Assembly: GCA_008360975.2 (NCBI GenBank) | Contig: CM039211.1 | Location: forward strand, 48,048,077 to 48,112,076 | Reading direction: 5' to 3' | Length of the DNA: 64,000 nucleotides | Source of the DNA: Lichenostomus cassidix | Taxonomy: Eukaryota > Chordata > Aves > Passeriformes > Meliphagidae | Part shown: positions 25,613 to 35,120 of the stretch, piece by piece | Numbering within the stretch: the stretch's first letter is position 1 | How the letters are laid out: every line of letters starts with the position of its first letter | Position numbers and translations under genes: made by a program | Notes under the pieces: generated by a model | Told to the model about the DNA's origin: nothing | Seen by the model: the letters and a program-made list of their open reading frames with translations, nothing else | Database searches by the model: none

Positions 25613-28500
25613 GGATGCTAACTGAAGAAGAAAAGCCAACAAAAAAAACCCCCAAATACTGTTCATGCCAACTGCAAGGGACTGACCCGATGGACAAAGA
25701 CAACTTCACCTAATCCTATAAATCCCAAAATACTAGTAGGCATTTGGACAGCAAATACGACATATAGCTGGAGTACAGGTATGCAGATCACCAAGAGAGG
25801 ATATTCACTCCACAAGGGGGTGAGTAGAAAATACTCAGGAGACCAGTGAATGACCTGTTATGGCTGTAAGATTGTTATGTGTCCTACTATTTACCCAAAA
25901 AGTAAGTAATAACTAATTAACTAAATAACTTACTTTAGTAGAATTGTTTAGTCTTCTGTATATTTACTACAATATCCAAAAGAACCATGCCTGGCAAACA
26001 AGTGGACACTGCAGTCTCTAGATCTGCCTAACCTGCCTATCCTTTAACATTAGCATCTATACATACCTCCTTTGCCTTTTTCCCCTCACATCATAAGCTC
26101 TCTTGAGAATTAAAACCACACAAATCAATGGGACAACCCAGAAAGCAAAAGAGCTTATTTCTTCATATAATAGCTGCCAAAGAGTTGGCTTTTCTTGATG
26201 AAAGATTTTGAAAATGCAAAGCTTATAGCTGAGTTTACGGGGTGACTGGAGAAATTTTTGGAAAAGATTCTCTGATGTATATAAAAAAATGATTAATCAT
26301 GCAGGGTTCAGAAAATCACTGAGCTGAAAATGGTCACAGGGAGGCAAAGTTAAACAAGTAAAATGCATTTATGCTTTTTATTGCACTTATCTAGGCATTA
26401 ACTTACACTATCTGGACCAGTAAGTATACTGGATTAGATGTACCCGTTGTCTGAATCAGTTTGATTGCTCTCACACGCTTTACTTTAGTATTTTGGATAG
26501 TCTGCGTACTGTTTCATAAGATACATAGCTATTGTGCTCTGCACAACATGGCTGACAGGAATGCCATACGGTATGTTTCAGATACGCTACAAATGACAGA
26601 ATGTATCTAAAAATCATTTCGACATGCAAACAACTTATGAAATGGACTTAACAAAATAAATTAAAATGGACAACATTGTATGAAATTACTAGACAGGCTA
26701 ATTATGAGTTAATAAGAAATATTCAAACTGCGTAAGATTCTGTATTTTGGAAAAGTTCTGAGGGATGGAAATGTAGCTGTATTGAAAATTAAAAAACCTT
26801 AAGGCCTTATAAATCTAGTATATTAAAAAAAAGTAATTCTCTTCCATTACCATTCTCAACATACAAAATTGCAGTAGAAATTCCTGCATATAACACCAGT
26901 TCTTTTTTCAGAGCTGTTAGTTTTGAATCTGGCAACAAAAAGTGATCATTTTCAAGGTATATGGGCAACTTCTGTCTGACCATCTTTTTGTTCACTGGTG
27001 AAAACCTTTGATTATATTTGATTATTCCTTACCCACATAGTATGGTATAAAATTACTTTGGCATATGCAGCATATTCTGCATCTAAATACAAAACACAAG
27101 GCTTTTAGCAACACAACCACTTTTAATCAACAGTGCTTTCATATTTAAATTTGGCAGGTTATTTAATACTGTCATTAGTTACAAAAATTCTATGAAGGGA
27201 CTGAATGTTTCAGTGATTATCTTGGAGGGAATAACTGTTGAATAAGTTTAAAAAAAAAGATTTCATTAAAAATTAAGATGAGACACGCATTCATTGAGAA
27301 AGCTTAAATTGATAAAATGTTGAGATAAAAATTTGCAGAAATTTATTTGGAATTATTTGAAATGGATTCCATTAGGTCCTGACTGATCTAAGCAGGTACC
27401 TCTGCAAATTAACTTCATAGATGGAAGCATCAAAATATTGAAGGGATTAAACAATTTTCCTGTAGCAACTTCCCTTTGACACAGCAATTAATCATGTTCT
27501 TATAGACTAAAATGCTGCTATAGATTAAAATATTTGCAAATATACTGGCTCAAGGAAAAAGTATAGTGATATTTAGACATATATTTTAAATATCTGCCAA
27601 GGCCTTGGTTTTTTCTTTTCACACAGACAGACACATAAAGTTCTCTGATTCCAGGAAGAAAATCAACAGTCCAGTGCTTTTATCCTGCAATTTTACCACA
27701 TTTACCACAGTTCACCCTACTAATATTGCCAAGCATGTAATAATGCAAGTGACAATTGACACAACAGAAAAGACAATATCCAGAATTAAAGTACTTAAGG
27801 AAAGTGCTTTCTTTAGCAACATGGATGACATGAATGTTGCTAAAGCTTTACCATGGAATTAGGTCACATCATCTGTCGACAATTTTCTGGTAAAACTACT
27901 CAGTATCTGACACCTATTTTAGTTTTTCACCTTGTTTGCATGAAATTTAAAATTTTATGAAAACATAAAACCTAAAACCTTTCCATGTACTACTATACCA
28001 GCTAAATTAAACTACCTGGTTTTGCTGGATAGACAGAATGAAAGATACGTATCAAAGTATCTTTTACTTTCATTGAATTAATTGAATATAGTGCTATGTA
28101 TTTTTATTAAATTAGATTGCTTACAGTTGTGTCTCATTTTCATGTTTTTGAAAAAGCTAGATTTGAGAGCTCTCAAAACACCAAGACATCCAGTGAGGTT
28201 GAAGATCCCACCTGAAGTTACTAGTTAAGCATCACATGAAAATAAGGCTCCACAGCAGAAGCCGCAAGACATAGTCTCAGCTGTAGAAGTGCTTTAATTA
28301 TTATTAGCAATTATTTAATTATTAATTCAAGATTGTTCTCTTATAGACTTAAATCTCTTTCAGTCAAGAGCTTGTTTGTATATATTTCACCCTATTTACC
28401 AGCATTTTTTAGTAAATAGTTGTTACAGTTTATGATGGTTACACAGGACCCTGAAAATCAACAGTAAATCTACTACTGTAAGAGCAATTTCAACTTGCTT
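25613..28500. other. AT-rich DNA without recognisable genes
   Basis: Almost 2.9 kb with no recognised repeat family. Two frames are mildly protein-like but unsupported: minus 26807-26995 and plus 27605-27862. The latter follows a good acceptor-like sequence, TTTTTTCTTTTCACACAG, ending at 27626, but I see no convincing donor. Confidence 0.45.
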
Positions 28501-28553
28501 CTGTAGGGACAGGTGGAGAGGCCCTCCACCTGGAGGTGGCCCTCCACACTCCA

Positions 28554-28574
28554 CCTACAACCAACGGTTGTAGG
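28554..28574. repeat. Short perfect hairpin
   Basis: Nine-base arms, CCTACAACC and GGTTGTAGG, flank a 3-nt loop. It sits just after a locally repetitive GGTGGAGAGGCCCTCCACC-like stretch. No terminator or regulatory role is claimed. Confidence 0.8.
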
Positions 28575-28769
28575 ACATTCCACATAAATGTCAGGTGCTT
28601 TTAGCAAGAGGTATGAGAAAGATGTGACTGGTAAACCATGGGTTGGTAGAACATGGGAGGACACAGGTAATGGTCAAGAGGGAATTCCATCGTTTACATA
28701 GATTACAGGCAAGTGCTACTGGCTACACAGACTGCTGCAACTGTGTATAAAGTTTCAGAGATACTTTTC

Positions 28770-29095
28770 TGGTTAGTCAAGGGCATTGGGACTACTGGGA
28801 GACACAGCAGCAGCCACTAGATGCAGAGGCACTGTACATGGCCTCAAAGTCACCCATCCCCAGGTATGTTTCACCTCAATTATGAAGAACTTCTTTATCT
28901 TCAGGGTGGCAGAGCATTGGAACAAGCTGCCCACCGTGATCCTGGAGTTCCACTCTCTGAACACATTCAAACCCACCCTGGACATGTTCCTGTTCAACCC
29001 ACTCTGGGTGACCCTGCCTAGGCATGGGGGGCTGGACTAGACGATCTCCAGAGGTCGCTTCCAACCCTAACCGTTCTGTGACTCTGTATACACCT
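28770..29095 (+). mobile_element. CR1 LINE 3' end, first of a tandem pair
   Basis: Plus-strand CR1 tail. The block around GGTGGCAGAGCATTGGAACA is followed by CATTCAAACCCACCCTGGAC and GGGGGGCTGGACTAGACGAT. It ends in TTCTGTGACTCTGTAT, the short terminal repeats of CR1. Only the 3' region is present. Confidence 0.95.
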
Positions 29096-29144
29096 GGAAG
29101 GAGCAGGCACAGCCTGTCAGGAGAGCAGCCGGTTACCACACTGA

Positions 29145-29280
29145 GTTGTAACCTCCCTGGAAGTGTTTAAGGAAAGACTGGACATGGCACTCAGTGCCTT
29201 GTCTAGATGACACAGTGGTGTTCGGTCACAGGTTAGAATCGGCGATCTCAGAGGTCTTTTCCAACACAATTGATTCTGGG
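29145..29280 (+). mobile_element. CR1 LINE 3' end, second of a tandem pair, abutting the CpG island
   Basis: A second, differently diverged CR1 tail in the same orientation, 50 bp after the first. Recognisable blocks are CCTGGAAGTGTTTAAGGAAA, TGGTGTTCGGTCACAGGTT and GATCTCAGAGGTCTTTTCCA, ending TTGATTCTGGG. The sequence changes to a GC-rich CpG island immediately afterwards. The wording of the tail differs from the first copy, so this is an independent insertion of another CR1 subfamily. Confidence 0.9.
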
Positions 29281-29602
29281 AGGCGGTGTGCCGGTTGGGA
29301 CAACGGCCTAACGCCCGCACTCATGCCGGAAGGCCACGTGGGCCGAGGGCAGCCACCGGGCACCCCGGGACCTTGGCTCGGCCCCCCGCAGAAGCCCAGC
29401 GCCGGCAGGGCTGCCGCTAAGTCATCGGGGAGCCGGCGGGACGGGAACGACGCCAGGCATGGTGGCGGCCGCGCTCTGTCTTCCATCGCCACCTGTCGCC
29501 GGCGGCCCACTCCTTCTCCTTCTCCTCCTCCTCCTCCTCCTCTTCCTCCCCTGCTCGGAAAATGGCAGCGCGGGCCGCGGGCGGTGGGGGAGCGGCCCGG
29601 CC

Positions 29603-29614
29603 GCCGCCATCTTG
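29603..29614 (-). promoter_or_regulatory. YY1-type motif
   Basis: GCCGCCATCTTG on the plus strand is the reverse complement of CAAGATGGCGGC, the classic YY1 core of TATA-less promoters. Such sites often lie just downstream of the start site of the transcript that reads the AAGATGGCGGC strand, here the minus strand. Confidence 0.6.
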
Positions 29615-29661
29615 AGGCGGGAGGGACGGCGGTCGCCGAGCCCCTCCCGCCCGGCCTCCCG

Positions 29662-29670
29662 CCGGAAGTG
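29662..29670 (+). promoter_or_regulatory. ETS-family motif
   Basis: CCGGAAGTG matches the consensus of ETS factors such as GABPA, common in CpG-island promoters. This is a motif match only. Confidence 0.55.
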
Positions 29671-29850
29671 GCCTAATGCAGCCCCCCTCACGGCGACCAC
29701 GCCCCCCGCCCGTGCCTCTCGCGGCCGCCGCGTGCCCCCCGCCGCTCCGGGTCCCCTGCGCGCGCTCCGCCGCGCGGGCGGAGAACCGGGCGGGCGCGCG
29801 CCCCGGGCCGGGGGGGCAGGGGGAGCCGCCGCGCGCCAGCCGTTACCGCA

Positions 29851-29861
29851 GGCCCCGCCCC
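29851..29861 (-). promoter_or_regulatory. GC box (Sp/KLF-type)
   Basis: GGCCCCGCCCC contains the reverse complement of GGGGCGGGGCC. It lies roughly 90 bp upstream of the proposed first exon, a usual place for an Sp1-type site. Confidence 0.55.
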
Positions 29862-29944
29862 TTCCGGGGCGCTCGGCCGCGCCACCGCCCCCGCCTCCCT
29901 CCGTCCGCCCGTCGGTCCCTCCCTCCCGCTCCCGCTCTCCTTTT

Positions 29945-30178
29945 GTGAGTTATAGCAACCGTTGCCTTGTGAGTCGAGCGCCATAGTCACCGTAGTCCTG
30001 GCGACTGTTACCCATCAACAACAGCCGCTCCGCTCCCGCTCCTGCTCCTCCTCCTCCTGCCGCTGCTCCGCACCCCCTGCCTCACCGTCACCCACCACAA
30101 CAACAACAACAACAACCGCAGCCGCCGCCAGCAGCAGCAGCGACAGCGGGAGCGCCGCAGCAGCCCGCCCCGGCACAG
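29945..30178 (+). other. Putative non-coding first exon (5' UTR) of an unidentified gene
   Basis: Downstream of the promoter motifs the sequence changes to a typical 5'-leader composition, with CTC, CAA and CAG runs (30045-30150). It ends in CACAG followed by GTGAAT, a good splice donor at 30178/30179. No ATG occurs on the plus strand between 29679 and 30183, as expected for a leader whose coding start lies in a later exon. The start (29945) is a guess from where the pyrimidine-rich promoter sequence ends. The rest of the window would then be intronic. No protein is encoded here, so I cannot name the gene. Confidence 0.5.
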
Positions 30179-30338
30179 GTGAATGCGCTCGGCGGGCGCA
30201 CCCCGGCCCTCCCTCTCCTTGCCGCGCGGCATCCGGGCCCGGGATGCGCCCTCGGGCTGCGCCGTGATCGCGGGGCGGCCGGGGGGACGCGGGGCTCCCC
30301 GCCGGCCCCCCTTGCCCTCTCGGGAGCGTTGTGCGCTC

Positions 30339-30388
30339 GGGGGGAGAGGGGCGGCGGGATGGACGGGGTTGTCGGGCGGGGAGCGGGG
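30339..30388 (+). other. G-run cluster at the start of the proposed intron
   Basis: Seven runs of three or more G lie on the plus (non-template) strand within 50 bp (30339-30344, 30348-30351, 30356-30358, 30364-30367, 30374-30376, 30378-30381, 30385-30388), about 160 bp past the proposed donor. This meets the usual G-quadruplex pattern. Such G-skew just downstream of CpG-island promoters is associated with R-loop formation and can also act as an intronic splicing enhancer. Confidence 0.75.
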
Positions 30389-30560
30389 CCGGCTGCTGTG
30401 CGGGGTGAGGAGGAGGAGGAGAGGCTGGGCGATGCCGGGGACGCAGGCACGCTGCGGGACCTCCAGGACAATCGCTGGGATGCGGTGGGTGTGCGTCCGA
30501 CTTGGGTCTCGTTTGTACGGGTCGGGAGATGGGGAAATCGGGGGACGCGCTGCGGCCGCA

Positions 30561-31644
30561 ACCAAAGGGTACTGGCTTTAAACCTGAAAAAAGCCGTAGG
30601 GTTGGGAGGAAAGGTGCAGCCGGAGACGGATCCTGTAGCACAGCAAGAGCAGGGGTTGATTTACCCCTTTCACTTACAGGGGCCTTGTTCTGATTTGATG
30701 CGACTACTAAATGTTGTCAGATTTTCGTGAACTTGCTGTATCTTTTAATGATACTCTCGTGCTGTCTATCGTGTCAACCACCCTTTTTTTTGTGCTTTCT
30801 CTGTGTAATTTTTTCTTTTATTCATAATTAATGTTGCGGTTTATTTTCATGCAAGCTGTATTTCCTTTGTATTGTGAAGTGGGGTTTTTTTTATTCAATA
30901 CCCCCACCAATATACACACAGAGTAGCAGGGCTTTTTTTTCTTATTGCACTCCTTTTGCAGGGAATTGTTTTTAAATGATGCTTTTATACTGACAGTGTA
31001 GCATGGAACAGTGCATGTGTAGGTCTAGTTTATTGCACAGTGAGTTACGTTCATGTGGAGAGAATCCATTTCAGTTTCCTTAAACTCTCTGTGATGAAGG
31101 AAATTCAAGATACTGACTGCGGGTTTCAGTGCTGAGCAGCAAAGAAAGGAGAAAACAAAAACATTATTAAAAAGAAGTCTCTGTGATTTTGTTATTAGTC
31201 CTGCTTTTCAAGAGTACTTTTGTGAAAGGGGGAAGGGGCAGCTGTTTATCTCTCAAGGAGATGTAGTAGGAATCATGTTACTAATGAGTACGGTTTGCTT
31301 TTTATTTTCAATCCAAAATACTTGCTTTCTTCATCCTTTTTGTGATTGCTTATTAAGATCTAAAGATTTGTGTTGTCAGTGATGTCAAATCATACTTCAT
31401 ATACTCTTTGGATAACCTGAATTTTTGTCATATTTTATGGCCATGAAACATTTAACATCTCCATATCCAGTTGCACTTTCCCCTTTGACTTGTCAAATCA
31501 TGTGCTGTTTTGGGAGGCTTTTTTCTTTCTAAAGTGATGACTTATCTATTTAGTAAAATAATTAGGAAAAAAATTATGTTCTTGTTTTTACTCTAAACCC
31601 TACCTTCAATTGTATATACACCTTTTCCATTTTTATATCTTTAG
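30561..31644. other. Proposed intron 1, AT-rich
   Basis: GC content falls sharply after about 30680. No exon, RNA or repeat family recognised. Confidence 0.5.
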
Positions 31645-31720
31645 AACCCTATGTAAGATGAAGGATTTGTCTCACATTGGAACTACCAATGAATATGGCT
31701 GGGGCAATTTTTTCAAGCAG
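31645..31720 (+). other. Weak second-exon candidate with a coding start
   Basis: A 76-nt segment is bounded by an acceptor-like TTTTTATATCTTTAG (ending 31644) and a donor-like CAG/GTATTA (31720/31721). It contains ATGTAA, a minimal start-stop upstream frame (31651-31656), and one base later an ATG (31658) open to the donor for 21 codons (beginning MKDLSHIGTTNEYGWG). I recognise no protein. If real, it would follow the leader exon at 29945-30178. A short segment with consensus ends is easily found by chance, so confidence is low. Confidence 0.25.
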
Positions 31721-32606
31721 GTATTAACTACAAAATCTGTTAAGTAGTTAGTGCATTGTTGATACTGCTATTTATTGAGGTAAGGCATATTGGATCTTCT
31801 TTTTTTTTCAATGCATTTTAATATTTCATAGTTCATAAGAACTTAGAAAATAAACTATTTCGAGTAATGGCCAGAAGTCTTCTACATCACAATCTTTTTG
31901 TTACTTTACTCCAACATGAAATCACAGCATGCTAATTTTGTAGGTCCTGCTGTAAGTCCTAAACACACTAAGAATTTTTCATCTGAGTTCTAGTACGGTA
32001 TCAGTTATATGGCACCTCTAAGCCTTATGGATTTGTTGTTACTTATTGTGATTCATTGGTTTTGAAATAATTCCTGGCATCCACTGTTGTTGAAAACAGA
32101 AGATGTCAGCTCTGCACCGAACCTTTCTTGAGTAGCTCTCTTAAAGCAGGAGAGACTACTTCTTGGAATGGGATTATTCCTGTATGTTGAAATCTGTCTT
32201 TGCAGAACATGTACCCAGGTCCCTAGGTAGCCAAATGTGTGCCTGTCTGTGAGACAAAGTTTCTGTTCTAACTCTGTGGCATAATGTACAGGTGTTACTT
32301 AAAAATCATAATAAAAGCACATTATTTTGTCTCAACCCAAAGACCCTTAAAACAGTGCTATTTTGTAGGTCCTGCTGTAAGTGGGATCAGTGACTGCAAT
32401 CTGGAAAATAATAGAGCAGGTGTAATCACCTCCTTTAATATTATGGACTTTACTGAGAAAAGTATTGATTCTCTTTTCTCTCTGAGATACTGTAATGACC
32501 ACAAATGAGATCTGCATTATGCATTCTGATTCCCTAATGCCCACAGCTAACAAAATAGTTGGTGTTTGTGATGCTAGTCAGTGTTTGAAAATGATGTGGC
32601 TTGTGA

Positions 32607-32635
32607 TTTTTCTTTCTTTCTTTCTTTCTTTCTTT
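32607..32635. repeat. (TTTC)n microsatellite
   Basis: About seven uninterrupted TTTC units. Confidence 0.9.
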
Positions 32636-35078
32636 AAAATGCATAGGCTTTCATGACTTACACAGGGTAACTGTAATTTTTTTTCAACCTATCCGAATGA
32701 AACAGTCAGGATCATGTGCACTGTTGTGTTACTAGTAAGCTAACCTACATTGTGCTACTGTGGAGAAGCCGTTTCAGTAAGGTAGTGTAGGTAGATGAAA
32801 TAGGCATCAAAGATATGTCAAAAGCTGTTAAAGTCTTTAAAGTCATGGTGCTTTATTTGATAATTAGGTTCAGCCTTGTTAGCACTATCCCATTTCTTGT
32901 TCCTGCCTGATAGGGTAGTTTGTTAATCAAAAACTGCCTACAGAAATAAATGTTGCAGTTTCTTTCCATTTACTAACTTTATATTGAGAGGGAATGCTGC
33001 TTGTGTTTTGGAACGCTGCTTGTGTTTTCCTCTCTTACATGATATGTAAGCCAGTGTGTAAAATGTAATAGTACTTTATCATTATAGTTCCTTTTAGTGT
33101 TCTGGCTAGTGTTTCTCCTTTTCATGCTTTACTTTTTAAGACTTTCTTCCCTCTTAAAATATGCTGTAGTAATTGTATTTTTTACCTGCATTCTTCAACA
33201 GCTTACCATCTGCAGGTATGTGTCATCCACAATGCTTAAAAAATGAATAGGCATTAAAAAATATATATATGACTGTTAAAATAGTTTTTAAAAATCATTG
33301 TCAATTGAAAAGGCAGATAAGCTTTCAGTAGCAATATAGTGTCTGTGTAGTTGGAATTCCATTTCAAAATCAAACTCTTTGTCAAAGAGTTTAGAACTCA
33401 AAAAGAAGTATTAGAACGCAAAAAGAAGAATGTTTTGAAATTAGCAATGAAAATGCTTTTTTTTTCTTTACCAAGAATTGGGGCTGAAAAATTAATGCGG
33501 CTTTAAAAATGAATACGCTAATGTTTAAGACTTTTTTCTATTAGGCACAAGTTTATTATTTATGTATTTTGCCTACAGTTGGTTGTCAATCAAAACAATA
33601 CTCCTCGTTTCTTGCAGATACTATGTGTACCCATATTTTGGAAATTTAAGGATCAGTACATGTACTGATTTGGCTTAATCTAGTTTGTTAGAGACAGATG
33701 GCTGATTTAAACAGGTGTCACTTTCATTTCTTGTGCCTTGTGTTGAAACTTCCAGAGGTTTACAAAAGAGCTTCCTAAAGCAGATGGTGATCTCCACTTC
33801 CGTGATTAAAAAAATGTACTTTTGTAGGAAATTATTTTCCTGGAGACTAGGTGTATTTAAATACTTTGATATGTCACATTAGAGTTTATATTTTAATAGT
33901 TAAAATCTCGTAGCAAGATTTGAAGTGTCTCATATAACACAATAATTTTTAAATTTCTCTTCCCATTGGAGTTTTAAAGGAGATGTGATTATTAGGGTGT
34001 GAAATTCAGCAGTTTGAGTATGTGGATAGCTGTAGTTCTAATAATTGTTATTCATGCAAGACCAAGAACAGATATATTGCTTGGTGTAGCATTTTTGTTT
34101 CACTATGTTACCTTTTTTTCCTCTAAGGGTATTTCACTTTAGAATATTTTTCAATGAAAATGAGCTACTACTAAGATCACAGGATTAGGTTCAAAGTTAC
34201 GTATTTTTAAATTTTTTTTTCTGGCATCCTGCTGTATTAGCACACCTGCAGTTTTCTTTTGTATTAAATTTTTTTATTTAGTAGTTATAATTTCCTCAAT
34301 TACAAAAGATTTTATTAAGAAAGAATGAAATTGAAGTTGGTTTTCTAATAATTTTTGTCATTTTTGTTTCTAAGGATTCCTTTTTTTTTATATCAACTTT
34401 TTTATCACAATGACTGGTGTTTATTGTTAGTTGTTTTCTTTCTAGCAGATGCACCAGAGGGTGCTGTGCTATTTGAAATACGAAAAGGAAAGAAAATCCT
34501 AAAAGTTTGTTCATTGAAGTACTTTGATAATGCATATGGGATTTGAATAAACCTTACTGAAATTTTCACACTTTCTTTTCTGTGCAGTGCAATATAGCAA
34601 ACTTACTGTTTTGACAATATTATGTTAAAAATCATGGAGGAAATTGGCTGTTCTGTATCTGATTATGTCTGTGTGTAGATAAACTTAAAATGCAATTTCT
34701 GTTTATTGAAAGAAAACAAATATTTATATGTAAATTATGGCTGTATCACATATAGCTGAAACAATGTGTACATATTGAAATACTACATGAACTTGCCTGA
34801 GAGACACATGCATTTTAGAGTGACCTGTACTATATGTTATATTTTTCATTTACAAGTCTATATTTACATTTTATGTAACTTCGCTCATATCTGAATACTT
34901 AAAAATGCATTGCTGTATACAGGGTTTTTTTCCTTTCTCACTGAAGCTTTTCCTAGATGAAACTGAGGTAGCAGCATACCCATGTATTTATGAATTGCAA
35001 AAGGGACATGATATTTCTCCATTAATCATTAGTTCTGGGAAAGAAAGCTACAAACCCACTCCCAACTCCGTGCTGCAC

Positions 35079-35120
35079 ACCCCCCACCACCAAAAAAACA
35101 AAAAAAAAAAGAAAACAAAA
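35079..35120. repeat. A-rich simple repeat
   Basis: Short CCACCACC followed by A-runs interrupted by single C or G. Confidence 0.75.

Larger units (their letters stand above)
29285..30560. promoter_or_regulatory. CpG island promoter region
   Basis: About 1.3 kb of very GC-rich, CpG-dense sequence sits between AT-rich flanks, the only extensive island in the window. It contains a YY1-type GCCGCCATCTTG (29603-29614, minus orientation), an ETS-type CCGGAAGTG (29662-29670), a GC box GGCCCCGCCCC (29851-29861) and a CTC-rich run (about 29511-29550). There is no obvious TATA box. Islands like this normally mark broad, TATA-less promoters of widely expressed genes. The minus-oriented YY1 motif upstream of a plus-strand exon makes divergent transcription plausible. 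The many long frames inside it are GC-rich artefacts. Confidence 0.9.

Noticed and set aside
29459..29986. 175-codon plus frame with good start context and a signal-peptide-like Leu run
   Set aside because: The Leu run is simply the CTC repeat translated, the rest is Pro/Arg/Ala low complexity, and it runs through promoter motifs. It would deserve another look only if cDNA starts upstream of 29459.
29194..30730. Many long frames on both strands in the CpG island
   Set aside because: GC-rich DNA has few stop codons. The frames overlap on all six readings, have low-complexity Pro/Arg/Ala/Gly composition and match no recognised family.
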